Shown piece after piece: positions 26,701 to 37,900 of a stretch of DNA of 64,000 nt. Position 1 is the stretch's first letter. Each line of letters opens with the position of its first letter. Origin of the DNA: Apostichopus japonicus (lineage: Eukaryota > Echinodermata > Holothuroidea > Aspidochirotida > Stichopodidae). A program made the translations under genes and the position numbers. The DNA lies in assembly GCF_037975245.1 (NCBI RefSeq), contig NC_092561.1, forward strand, positions 2,619,501-2,683,500. The letters are read 5' to 3'. The notes under the pieces were generated by a model. The model was not told where the DNA came from and did not search any database. It saw only the letters and a program-made list of their open reading frames with translations.

Positions 26701-27934
26701 TCAATTTCATTCAAACAGGGTGAGATTTTTTGTTGATACCAAATTACACTTTGTAAATCTTTGCAGATTCCGGTTTCACATATATTGATTTTGAATAATT
26801 CTGGAATAACTTTTAGTGCCTGAAATAGAGCGTTATGTTTCGCTTTTAACACATTTCCATTAACTCCATTTTACGAATTAATTCTCTTCATTTAATTTGC
26901 CTTTTGCTACAGAAATCCCAACACACCCGAAGATGCCGAGCCAAATTCGCTTCCCATTTGGCCTAAGTTTACGAAAGAAGATGAACTGTTTAAAGATTTA
27001 ACACCCGCTATGAACAACATATACATGAAACGAAGAGAATGTTACTTTATTGAACATGTCTTGCCGCCCTTAAAGAAAGCATTTGGTAAGTATATATATA
27101 TATATCGATACCTTGCCGTGATGTGATGAAAGTGGAGGGGATGTGGCGGGGTCACAGTTTACATCATAGATATAAAGCTGTGATTGAATTGTCCTATAGA
27201 GTGAAATATTCAGTGGCGCCACCACAGGTTGGCGCGGAGCGTACACGATTTTTTGAGTAAAGATATTCCCTCAATCGCCGGAAATGGCCCATTCCGGGCC
27301 TTGCTAATTTGCAGATAAACGAAGAATAAATAGGTGTCATCGCCATTTTGTCATAAAATTACACCAACAAAATGTGACGAATGTCAATAGGTATTTGAGA
27401 GCGCAATAAAAAAAAAGGCCAATAATCGCGAATGAGTAAAAAGTGGTAAAAAGCTGAAAAGGGCGCCAGCAGTCCATTTGAGTCCGTCGGGGGGGGGGGG
27501 GGGCATCCGCCCACTCTGACTGTATGAACGCTACGCCACTGAAAATATTATTCCAATTCTCTGAATAAACGATGGCTACCATCGGTGCATGTTGCTTGTT
27601 CCTTTCGAAGGGAGGGTGTAGGGGTAGCAAAATATATTGTATCATGTTGGGGTTATGTCATTTGCTGCAGACGCTAATCTAAGTTCTCAAGCATAGGTAA
27701 TCTTTGAAACTTATAAGATTGGAAACAAAATGCGACCATGAAGTTATACCTATCCCTATAGAAGACAAAAAATGAATTGTAACCACTAATTAGGCCAACA
27801 ATGCTGTTTTCATTTCAGAGGAATTGAAAGAACTGAGACTGAAGAGAGACGAACAGTCAAAATGGTCCGAAGAGGGACAATGCGAGGGAGAGTCTTGTCA
27901 TCAGGATCAACCCCCAGTGGAAAATGAACCTTGA
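20774..27934 (+). CDS. Secreted carboxylesterase/cholinesterase-like protein A (CES-A)
   Basis: This is a type B carboxylesterase (alpha/beta hydrolase) that hydrolyses carboxylic esters; the substrate is unknown. Eight exons join in frame: 20774-21151, 23060-23219, 23856-23933, 24430-24548, 25230-25406, 26106-26719, 26913-27085, 27819-27934, giving 604 aa. The start at 20774 was chosen because the signal peptide ([14 protein letters not shown]...) then aligns with that of CES-B; in-frame ATGs at 20762 and 20768 are alternatives. Visible features: SEDCLFLDV (first disulfide Cys), oxyanion-hole HGGGF, nucleophile Ser220 in GGVSAG, acidic Glu352 in AEEGT, His467 in AAHGDD, and an N-glycosylation site (NST) at Asn371. 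The family's usual Glu before the nucleophile is Val, but GxSxG is intact. The tail [16 protein letters not shown] is not an ER-retention signal, so secretion is likely. Introns 1, 4 and 7 hold transposons. Confidence 0.93.
22129..22382. mobile_element. hAT-type MITE in CES-A intron 1, 254 bp
   Basis: It starts CATAGGCGTAGGA and ends TCCTATGCCTACG, slightly degenerate inverted repeats, with a G-run near the left end and a C-run near the right end. Flanking 8-mers are CTAGGAGG (22121-22128) and CTGGGAGG (22383-22390), 7 of 8 identical. Confidence 0.72.
24614..24882. mobile_element. MITE in CES-A intron 4, 269 bp
   Basis: Inverted termini TACCCAGCAAACACAAA (left) and TACCCAGAAAACACAAA (right end, reverse strand) flank an interior dense in AAAACGTTTT-type motifs. 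No coding frame. TA at both ends may be the target duplication. I cannot assign the superfamily securely. Confidence 0.75.
27211..27541 (-). mobile_element. hAT-type non-autonomous element in CES-A intron 7, 331 bp
   Basis: It begins CAGTGGCG and ends CGCCACTG. Flanks are GAAATATT before and AAAATATT after, 7 of 8 identical. Its interior is an inverted relative of the 18792-19159 element, so the two copies bracket CES-A in opposite orientation. Confidence 0.9.
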
Positions 27935-29277
27935 AGCAATATCACCACTAATTGATTATTTTACCAAGAATTATCACAGAGTAAACAGACTTAATAATTG
28001 TATTAATATTCGATAGCGAGAAATTTGATGTATTCGCTTACTGCCATACCCAACTGAACGGACATTAAATTGCATAATTTTTGATCACCGACTTGTTTGG
28101 CCATTGGGCCGTGTCAGGGACACTTATAACTTTCAACGAAACATCATAAATGTCTGCAAATATTCACCTATAGCGATATTTAACCATAAGTACACCACAA
28201 ATAGAATAGCCAAGAGTCCAAAATTGCAATATTTTTTATACCCTTTTGGGGTCGTCTGTTATTGCAAAATTGGAGTGAATATACCACATAAATGCGGAGT
28301 AAGTTAATATATCAAAATGCTATTTAGTTACATTTTACCGAAAGATGACCATGACCAAAGGTCAAAAACAGTTGCGTCACCAACTGATTTTAGAACTTGA
28401 GTTTTAAATGTGTTTTCAATATGTCTCTTAATCATAACATATTAAAAATTCCATTTGTGTTCATGGCTGTAAGGGCAAAATGCAGATCTTTGAAGTTAGG
28501 GGGTAACTTCATTTTTATGCAATTCTTACATTGCGTTTAGAGACAGTGGTAGTTGAAATTGTCACACTTCCTAGCATACGAGCAGTTGCACTAAACAGTG
28601 GTAATGTGATAATAAAATGTAAGAAATAAAGGCAAATAAATGCAAATTTTACCATGCTGCCTAATATGTAACTCTTTCAACCGCTTCCTAGAGTATCTTT
28701 ATAAAAGGTGAGACGTCGTGGCAGTAAAAATACAAGTCATGCAAGATTGGTCAGAATGTTGGAAAAAAGTACAATTTTCTGTGAGGAACCATCAGATGGG
28801 TTGGAATAATTATTTCCATGATATTCATGCAAAAATAAAATCACACGCCGGCAAATCTAAATATGTTATTATCAATTTTTTACTTTTTCTTCGTAAACTT
28901 ACGTCTGTTTTAAAATGCTCAATTTACAATCCGAAGCTTAGGTACGAAAGTTATACAACAATATATTAATTAATACCCCGGAATTATGAACTAAACATGA
29001 ATATCACATGGAAAGTAACTATAAAGGTCTCTTCTGGTGACACTATGACATTCACACAGAGTTAGCCCTTCCCACTTCAAGCTGAACCCCATTACTGAAT
29101 TCTTAAAGGTATAACGAAGGCATGGGATCACAGACAATTCACATTATTAAGTAACCTCAAAACTCTCTAATATTCGATATAACCGCTTCGTGTATGACTG
29201 AATACGCTCGCTTTGAAAATTGGCTCCTATAGAGCCCTCACCACAATGCACTGTAAGCCGCCATTGCTTACGTATTA
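27935..29277. other. CES-A 3' flank, non-coding
   Basis: It probably begins with the CES-A 3' UTR; AATAAA is present near 28625. A TATAAAAGG string near 28700 has no recognisable gene after it. Otherwise nothing seen. Confidence 0.35.
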
Positions 29278-29285
29278 CACTTAAA

Positions 29286-31007
29286 CAGTGGCGTCGCCAA
29301 GGGGGGGGGGGCAGGGGGGCACGTGCCCCCTGGAAAACCTAGTGCCCCCCCGAGCGCCCCCCCCCCATCTGAGATTTGGGTTGGTAAAAAAATATATATA
29401 TATTTTGTTATATTCAACTCCCATCATCTGAGTTGGTTTTTCATAAGGACAAAGAAGCACAGTAATTCGTATTTTCTTCAAATGAGCTGCGAAAAAATGA
29501 ACAAGTTTATCCTTGAACGTCGGGTATCGAAGTCGTAACCCGCGCCATCACAACAGGTGTCGATATTTACATTGAATGTGTCAGTGCTCACGCCATACCA
29601 GCGGATATACAAGTCCGCTTCGCGAGCTACATGACTGTGAGAAGGGAGGGTACTGCAATATGTTGCCTTGGTCTGAGGTTGACAGGTTAGGAGCTGACGA
29701 AATGTGAGAATGTGAGGGTCCGCAGGCACCATACTTGCCTATATTTGTGGACCCATATATTAACCCTGTTGTGTAGGGGGTGCAGAGGTCATTTGAGGTC
29801 AGATGCTTGTAGGAACAAATGGCGAATGTTCACACCTGCATACTGAGCCATACTCGATGTGTGATCAAACTTTGGATTGCATGGTGAGATCCCTGATAGG
29901 AGCCAATAACGATGCTGGAACCTGTTACATCTTAATAGATAATGGGCGAAAACGAGAAGGACAAGAAAGGAGTCGGGGGTCATGCACACATTAAGTCAAC
30001 AAATGTAGGTTCTATTGATAGGGTTAGGCATAATATCGACAGCATGTGGTTCATATCCTCTGCAAAATTCTGCGCCTTGTTAAAATCATTACCTCAAAAA
30101 TAGCAATTTCTGGAGATATCTTCAGATCGAATTTAGCATCAAATGTGGCAGCATTTTGCATCTAGCCCATCCTCCGTATGCGAAAATTTTCCAAAGGGGA
30201 GGGGGGCAGTGGCGGCGGAACCGGGGGGCTTGGGGGGGCTCAGCCCCCAATGAAAAAGTTGAGGGGGCAAATGCATGATAAGCCCCCCAATATTTACCAA
30301 GGCTCCGAACGTGCATCTGCCATTTTTCAATGCATACTTGTCGATCTGTCCGATGCACACGTACACTATATAGGTGTAATAATTTTAGTAAATGCTGGGG
30401 GACCCTCGGCCTGTCCCCTGGCTATAGACCACATTGTCACCCCAACCGCGTCTTCACGCCCCGTGAAAAGTGGAAGCAGTGAGTGTGAGTACCGGTAAGC
30501 GCAACACAACTTCGTCTTAGGCCAATGACTTGCTTCATTTCAGCCAGTTCTCCAACATCCCCTTACTACACTCAAAAACGTCTTTGCGAGTACACTACGA
30601 GTAATAGCTACTCTCTTAAAACACCATCGAATATACAAATTACAATGTTTTTACAGACTTTTACGTGTAATCTGAGAAATTGCAGGCTTGAGACCCATAT
30701 TTTAGGGCTAGGTATTCGCAGCATAAAACACTCGGGAAGTGCCGTTTCCGGCCATCTGGGGGTTTGAAAAACCAAAAATTTTCTTGTACGCTCCGCGCCA
30801 ACTGATGGTGGCGCTCCGCTTAGATAGTCTCTACACATTAGCCCCCCCCCCCAATAATTTTCCCGTTCCGCCGCACCTGGAGGGGCACCCCCTCCCCTTA
30901 GACCCCTCCCCCAGGACGTTGATCCGTATCCACCTAAGTGCCCCCCATCAAATGCTGGTGCCCCCTGTGCCCCCCCCCCCAGACTGAAAAGTCTGGTGAC
31001 GCCACTG
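29286..31007. mobile_element. hAT-type non-autonomous element, 1.7 kb
   Basis: Termini are CAGTGGCGTCGCC and GGTGACGCCACTG. A perfect 8-bp target duplication, CACTTAAA, sits at 29278-29285 and 31008-31015. No transposase frame was found. G-runs follow the left end and C-runs precede the right end. Another element is nested at 30207-30879, and a segment near 30789-30825 (GCTCCGCGCCAAC, GGTGGCGCTCCGCTTAGATA) is shared with the 18792 element. Confidence 0.93.
30207..30879. mobile_element. Nested hAT-like element, 673 bp
   Basis: The left end is CAGTGGCGGCGGAACCGG; the right end read inward is CAGGTGCGGCGGAACGGG. Flanking 8-mers GAGGGGGG and GAGGGGCA match at 6 of 8 positions in low-complexity sequence, so the boundaries are less certain than those of the host element. 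Confidence 0.6.
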
Positions 31008-31635
31008 CACTTAAAATTTCACATTAATGAAAAAACAACAACTGAACCACTCTCAACCCAGTTCCCCTGCATCGAGATTCCGACCGAATGAGTATTGGTT
31101 TTTGTCAGGCTGATGGCGATACGGCTTGTGGGCTTCAGCCGATAGTTTAAGCATAGAAAACGCTTGCCATGGCCTTCGTTTGGTGTCTTGAACAACACGA
31201 GTTCCCAGCAGCGCTTGAGCCAGACAAAAAAAAACAGGGTCGCATTGCATTACATAGTTAGGACTACGTATTACATTACACATTACGCCCAATATACCTC
31301 ATTCTTTGAAAACACCTCTAAACTAAGGGGGCCTGACCTACTGTACATAAGACACTCTCTTGGGCTATTGTTGCAACCCGCGGATATTGCTAGAAGAAAT
31401 TTCTCTATTGACTTCGAGTAAATCGTTCTTCCACGTTGGATGAAAACACGATAAGCCTATATACTTACCAGAGAGCTAGCGGACTCAACAGAACAAAAAC
31501 ACGTTAATCCCACGATGTAACGTGAGCTGTGCAATGCAATGAATAAACTAATATCGAAGACAGCTAAAGGGGCGGGGATTACAAAAGAAAGCTGGTTGAA
31601 TAATAATGACTATTGCGAGAGCAACTACTGCTAGA

Positions 31636-32079
31636 CAGTGTTACCAGAGTTAGCGTTTTTACACTAGATCTAGCGTTTTTAGTCATTTCTGGGTTTCTAG
31701 CGCACGTTTTGTCTAATTTTGGTAATTCTACCGTTTTTTGCCTAAAACTAGTTAAATTTACAAAAATAGACCATTTTTCAGATTTTTTAGACAAAATTCT
31801 TACTTGGGAGACCCATCCAAATTTATTTTGAGTATTTTTGCCCAATCTTCGGAATTTCCTACCAAAAATTTCCATATTTTTTTCAAATTATCTGGGTCAG
31901 ACTATCACTCAAATCAACTATTCATGATCTATTTTGTGATCGGTGACCATTCATCCTACGAATCTGTGCTAAATTGACTCGAAACAACACGAAAGTTAGG
32001 GAAACTACCATTTAGCGTTTTCTAGGGTTTTATTTTCGCAAATCTAGCGTTTTTTCGTCAACTGTCGCTGGTAACGCTG
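31636..32079. mobile_element. hAT-type MITE, 444 bp
   Basis: Termini are CAGTGTTACCAG and CTGGTAACGCTG. They are flanked by a perfect 8-bp direct repeat, CTGCTAGA, at 31628-31635 and 32080-32087. The interior repeats TCTAGCGTTTTT-like motifs near both ends and has no coding frame. Confidence 0.92.
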
Positions 32080-32089
32080 CTGCTAGACA

Positions 32090-33010
32090 TTGATCAAATA
32101 ATTCCGCCTCGCGTATCTGTTCTTATTCGCGTCATATTGCAAACAATGTTCAGATATGAGTAATAAAGCTATATTCTAAAGAGTATGCATGTAGCCAGGT
32201 TTCCTTATTCGGTTTATAGTTGCTTGATGGATGATGTGATTGTTTGCTGTGACCACTTCTTCCATATTTGGAGTTTGAATTGCGTTCAGAGTATTGATCG
32301 CACACTAAAGTGTACAAGTGCATTCAGGTAGGCTGTAGCGGAAGGCTGTCTGTTCAAAATATAACTCAGCAGTACTCACGTACCGTAACATACTGTACAT
32401 ACATCATATGTATCACGTACAGTCAGGTGTAAATATAACCCTCATACCGTAGAACTGTATTTGCCGGCAAATACGCTGTATTGTAAAGTGCGATTGAAGA
32501 ACTTTTCGGTTGTTGATGGTGTTATTTTTTAGGCGGACAACACAAGGGAGTACAGTCATGAAGTAAGGGCGCTTGTGATCGCCGTGACAGGCTCAGGATA
32601 AGTTGGCAGCTAGTCTTTGAAACTGCAAATGTACAGAGACTGCATGAAACTAAGTTTCAACGCCGAGTCATATAGGTATCGTTAACTTGGCCAGTAATGC
32701 CATGATTATAGCGCGCATGCGCACTACAATAATTAAGCGGGACTTACTCTTATATAAACTCGAAAATTTGTTGAGGTTCTTTGAAACATAAGAAGAGAAT
32801 GATTTCAAGCCCATGCATAACCCTCTGTTTACATGCCTGTCTTTCATTGTTTTCGAGTAAAAAACTGGAGCAATAATAATCGATAAAGCTATGCGTCAGT
32901 CAAGAGAAGCATACAATTCATATTATCTTAGGTACCGATATGTGCAGTGGCGGGATTACAGGGGACAAGCGGGAGCGGCATTCCCCCCCCCCACCCTTTT
33001 CCTTCAGATC
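32090..33010. other. Intergenic sequence between CES-A and CES-B
   Basis: No gene. A lone CAGTGGCGGGATTACAGG at 32945 followed by a C-run near 32985 is probably the remnant of one hAT-like terminus. Confidence 0.35.
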
Positions 33011-33013
33011 TTA

Positions 33014-33125
33014 CATGTTGCAGGAGGAATGTTTGAGGGGAAATCCTTTAATGTGTCAACTGAAGAGTGTAGAACATTTTATCGAGAAAGGCAATGAGTT
33101 ACTGGATTAATTTCATTAAACAGGT
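33014..33125 (+). pseudogene. Carboxylesterase exon-6 fragment
   Basis: This matches the 3' end of exon 6 of CES-A and CES-B. One frame reads GGMFEGKSFNVSTEE. After a small frameshifting indel near 33070, another frame reads SRKAMSYWINFI and then an exon-end-like CAG/GTGATG. The shifted frame stops at TGA (33095-33097). No other exons are found beside it. It is a decayed remnant of a third paralogue or of a partial duplication. Confidence 0.85.
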
Positions 33126-33435
33126 GATGGTCTGTGTACTTAACAATGTTTGCTATAGTTGTTATCACTCTATGGTTGCTCTTGGTGGAGCTGGTTATAG
33201 GTCATTTGAGGTCAATAGTGGTCAAAAGTAAAGCCATTCGTGTGAACAAGTTAACTCAATTGCAAGGAAATATAGGCAGTCCTATCAGTGAATGAAGTTA
33301 TATGGACCACTATTACAATACAATTTTTCAAAGAAATTGTTAACACTTACTTGGCTACCATGAAATAATGTTATTCTTATTTTTCATTAGATGATTTTGA
33401 CTTCTACATATATGATCTTAGTTTCTCTTTTCCTT
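33126..33435. other. Intergenic sequence
   Basis: AT-rich; nothing recognised. Confidence 0.35.
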
Positions 33436-33443
33436 CCTACATG

Positions 33444-34028
33444 CCATCGCCAGGGGGGGCACAATCGGGGGGGGCACAACACTTAATAAGGGGGGTACAC
33501 TGTTTATTTGTGAATGCCGTCCTGTGGGAGAGGTCTAAGGGGGGTGTCCCCCTCCCCTTTTGAGAAATTTTTGATCAATAAATTGAGGGTCCTTGGTGCT
33601 ATATTTTGCAACTAGAAGTAATTTTATGTTCAAGAATTTTCGGGCCTAGTCTGTCTGATATTTATGTTTTTAATTGAGGCGGATAAAAAAGTTGGAAATT
33701 AACCCTATTGCTCTGATAATGATTTTAAATATGAGTGTTGAACATTGACTGAAATTCATGCAGGGTTGTAGTGCAGTTTAAGCACTAGCGATTCACGCCG
33801 GGCCCCCAGCTGTGACCTTGTTATAATGAGAACTTGCAACTAGTTATTGAGATGATCGGTGTAAAGAAGTTTTACTGAAGAACATGATACGTTTCGTCTT
33901 TGTAAAGAAAGTTTATGTTTGAGTAATATTTTTAACACTACAAATCGCATCTGGGGGGCACCTGGGGGGCACGATTTTGTTTGGGAGGGCACGTGCCCCC
34001 CTTCCCCAATTGCATGGTGACACCACCG
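33444..34028. mobile_element. Degenerate hAT-type element, 585 bp
   Basis: The ends are CCATCGCCAGGGGG and GGTGACACCACCG. The right end with its GGGCACGTGCCCCCC region resembles the left end of the 29286 element. Flanking 8-mers CCTACATG and CCTATATG agree at 7 of 8 positions. The left terminus is eroded. Confidence 0.55.
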
Positions 34029-34029
34029 C

Positions 34030-34744
34030 CTATATGCACAAATATATGTCATTCCTGCATGTATTTTGTTACACAACATATCATGAGCAACAAAGAACAA
34101 ATTAAAAGGAAAAGTGACTAATTCACGATCAACTTTGGTAGCTCGTGTTCTCTCGGTAGGGAAAGTTTCAAAACTCAACTCAGCCATCAGCACTCGAAAC
34201 AATCATGAACAATTTTTAAATACGTCATGTAACTCAATAAGTTTAGCATTGGTGAATCTATCAGAAAAGTAAGATTGAAGATCATGGTCGTTCCTCCTCC
34301 ACGCTAGGCCCCGAACACCTCTCCCCTACACAAATTCATCGCTTCACATGAAATGAAATGATTAGCACTATTAGCAATACTGAGACCACTTTACAACGTT
34401 TGAAAACACCATTAACATAAGGGGCGGAGCCTGTACACATTGGCTTTCGTGTTGAGCAACAATCAATCTTACTTGATGAGCTCATTTCAACTATAAAGTC
34501 CAACCTGTGAGTTTCAACTGACGTGTATACGTCACCATATCTTCCACTTTACACTCTGACCTGAATATCACTTTTCTCTTAGGTTTTCATTCCTTTTATG
34601 GATGACATAGTTCTTAGCTGCTGCAACTCCTACCATATTTGGTGTTTGCTTTACCTTCGGTATTATTACGCAACGGATCAATTAGTACACAGTTTAGGTC
34701 CAATTGTGCACACAGTGTAAATTAACATAACGTGCTTCTGGTTG
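34030..34744. other. Upstream flank of CES-B, non-coding
   Basis: Beyond the promoter TATA element at 34745 nothing is recognised. Confidence 0.35.
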
Positions 34745-34754
34745 TATATATAAA
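34745..34754 (+). promoter_or_regulatory. TATA element of CES-B
   Basis: TATATATAAA lies ~205 bp upstream of the chosen CES-B ATG. A start site near 34775-34785 would fit normal TATA spacing. Confidence 0.5.
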
Positions 34755-34950
34755 CAAGGAGCTATAGCTCCATGATAAAACCGACCATACAGTGTGTGCG
34801 TATCGTACCGTGAGTGTACTGTGTTCGGCAGGCAGTACTCGGCAAATCGAAATCAGCAAACCATACCCAGACCGGGTGCATAGTAATAAACAGTTATACA
34901 GTTGGACTAAAAGCGTACTTACAACACTAGGCAGGAATACATACGCCAGG

Positions 34951-37900
34951 ATGTCACGGCTTAAGTTAGCTGCCTTTCTTCTTTGTGTTTTCGTGGTGTC
35001 GCCCGTCAGATCGGCGGACGACCAACAGCCTAAAGTGACCCTCAAAGATGGTACTGAACTTGTAGGAATCTACGATGAATTCCACAGCGATGATTTACCA
35101 GCACACGCCAAGTTGGAAATCTATTATGGTATACCATATGCGGAGCCCCCTGTTGGAGACCTCCGTTTCAAGAATCCTGTCGCGAGAGGCAAGTTGGAGA
35201 GCCCTTTCAGTGCTACGGAGGTTGGAAAGTCTTGCGTTCAGATGGATCCTAAACTTACAGAAATTCCATTGACCAACGAAGAAATGTCCGAGGATTGCTT
35301 GTTTCTAGATGTGACCGTGCCTCACCCTAGAGTAAGTGTGTAACTCAATTCTTTTTCGTATCTCGTTTTCGTAACTCTTTTTCGTAACTCAATGCTTTTT
35401 CGTATCTCGAGTGTTAAAATTAAGTTCAATAACGTAAAAGATTTCAGTAAGTACCACCAAATCTGCTGAAATGATATCCATCCAAAATACGACAAGATGC
35501 ACACAATTTTTCAACAATTTTGTGAAGCAATTAGCTTCAACCACTGTCCTTTATATGACAGTTTGAAAGGTTTTTTTTCCAGCTGTATTGACCCATCTTT
35601 ATAACGTACGTTAAAGCCTGCAAAGAATCAAACGTGTTTTGCCTGTAAAAATATATAACTTCTATAGAAAGATGAACCTTCTGACAGTTCATTACAGTAT
35701 TGTCGGTAACTAAACTTCATACACGACAGTTTAATAGATTATACAATCTTTCTGGCCTAACAGCAAGGGCGTAGGAACCGGGGGGCTGGGGGCGCCAACC
35801 TCCCCCAGTGAAATATATGGGGGGCGGAAGTATCATCCCGCCCCCCCCCCGCTTCGCAAGTCAGAAAACCCCTTTTTCATTTCCAAATGAGAAAAAAATC
35901 TCATTTGGAGCACCAAATTGCATCAAAGGCCAGGTGAATGTGCAAAAATTAATTACAAAATGGAGTGGGTGTTGAAGTGTGCTATATTGCACCAAATTGC
36001 ATCTGAGGCCACCTGGAAATGCAAAAAAAATTCCACCCCCTCCCCTTAGACCCCTCCCCCAGGCCGGTCATCAGTCTTCAGCCCCCCCTCCCCACTCAAA
36101 AGTACCTTCCTACGCCACTGCCTAATATGAACGGACAATAAACGTTACGACAAGATACATTAATGTTCGGGGTTTTACATATACGTACAGTACAACTTTT
36201 ATGTTCTAATCCCTTGCACTGGAGGTTGATGCAGACGGTTATGGCAAGCCATGTGGGACAAACACTGCATAATAAATATATCAGCGTATTAATCGTAATT
36301 TATACGCGTATTATTTGGAATATATACGCGTATATATTATTAGCCAATCATATGGCCCAAATATATCCGCGTATTAATTCGAATATATACACGTCTTAAT
36401 TCGAATATATTCACGTATTAAATAGAATACATATGGGGATTAAATACAATATATGCACGGATTAATTAGAATGTACTCGAAAACACATTTCCGCTCTTGC
36501 TGTGTACATTACCAACAATTACCAATACCAACGATAAATGTTATGGCGGGCTCGCGAGATCGCTTCAAAAAGCGAAACTTTACACATGTACAACACATAT
36601 ATATTCGAATTAATACGCGTATAAATTCGAATTAATACGCGGTTATGCGGTGTTTGTCCCACATGGCTTGCCATATGCGTCGGTTTATATTCATGGTAAA
36701 CACAGACGACACGATCCAGTAGGTTTGTCCTTGAAGCATTACGTAATGTTGTAGTGGTATGAGTGGTTTATGTAAATTAACATAACATACAAAGACGTTA
36801 CTGCAAGGTTGTAATGCATTGGATGGTGTCCTAAGAACGTTCAGCAATCGCATGGCCATTCTTAAAAACGTAACTTGAACATTACTATATCACACATGCT
36901 GTCGCCAGCCTGTCGGTATGTTATTCCATAGCCTTAAAAACAAATGGAATATAGATAATTAAGTATGTAAATAATAATCAAAATGAGGGAAATGATGCGC
37001 TTTCTCTATAAAATTACATCTCGTTTGATTACACAGCCAGAAAAAGCTCCTGTAGTCTTTGGGATCCACGGTGGAGGTTTCACTATAGGAGCTGGAAACA
37101 TGCCATACGCAAGTTTTAGGCCAACTGTTGCTTATGGTAATGCCATTGTGGTAACCATGAACTACAGGCTTGGTGTATTTGGATTCTTGACAACCGGTAA
37201 GTCATGTTATATTTGCCAATGCTATAATCTAATCTCAGAAATCAGTAAGAACGAGTACAGATGACTGTCCACGCGTATATGTTTTTTTTTTTTTTTATCA
37301 TTTAATCCTTTCGTTTCTTATTAGCAACAATTTCATCCACCGAATTGTCTAGATTTAAACAAGGAGTTGCTAGAGCTCCTGATGTTAATAGTTTTATGAT
37401 TATCTTGAGGGTATAGTATACTGTACTTCCATGTTATGACTGTGTGCCTTGTGGGGCAGGGTGTGCTGAGGGGTGCAAACTTGTACTTTAATATGGAGAC
37501 ACTTTCAATGTCTTGAAAATGCTTGAGTATAGAGGTAAATGTTTTGTAATCGATTGTGTAAGGCAGGACCGCCGAAAATGTTAATCCAGTCAAGATAAAC
37601 AAAACAAAAATTAGCAAATTCTTTTCACTAATCGGGGTATGTTGGCCCTTGATTTAAGACCTAGTTCCGATGTTTCATACCTCTTACCCTCGTATGAAAT
37701 TAACTGAGAACACTGGTGTAATCAGATAGAGTAACGTCCTACTGGTTGATCATATGGCATCAAATACATGTTTCTGATCTTATCTTGAAACGTCTGATAT
37801 CTTAACTTGATTGGGTAGCTACAATGGTTACCGCTTAATATGGCCTGGTATGTTGATAAAATTGAGCCACGATTTATTATTAAACAATGGTTAAATTTGA

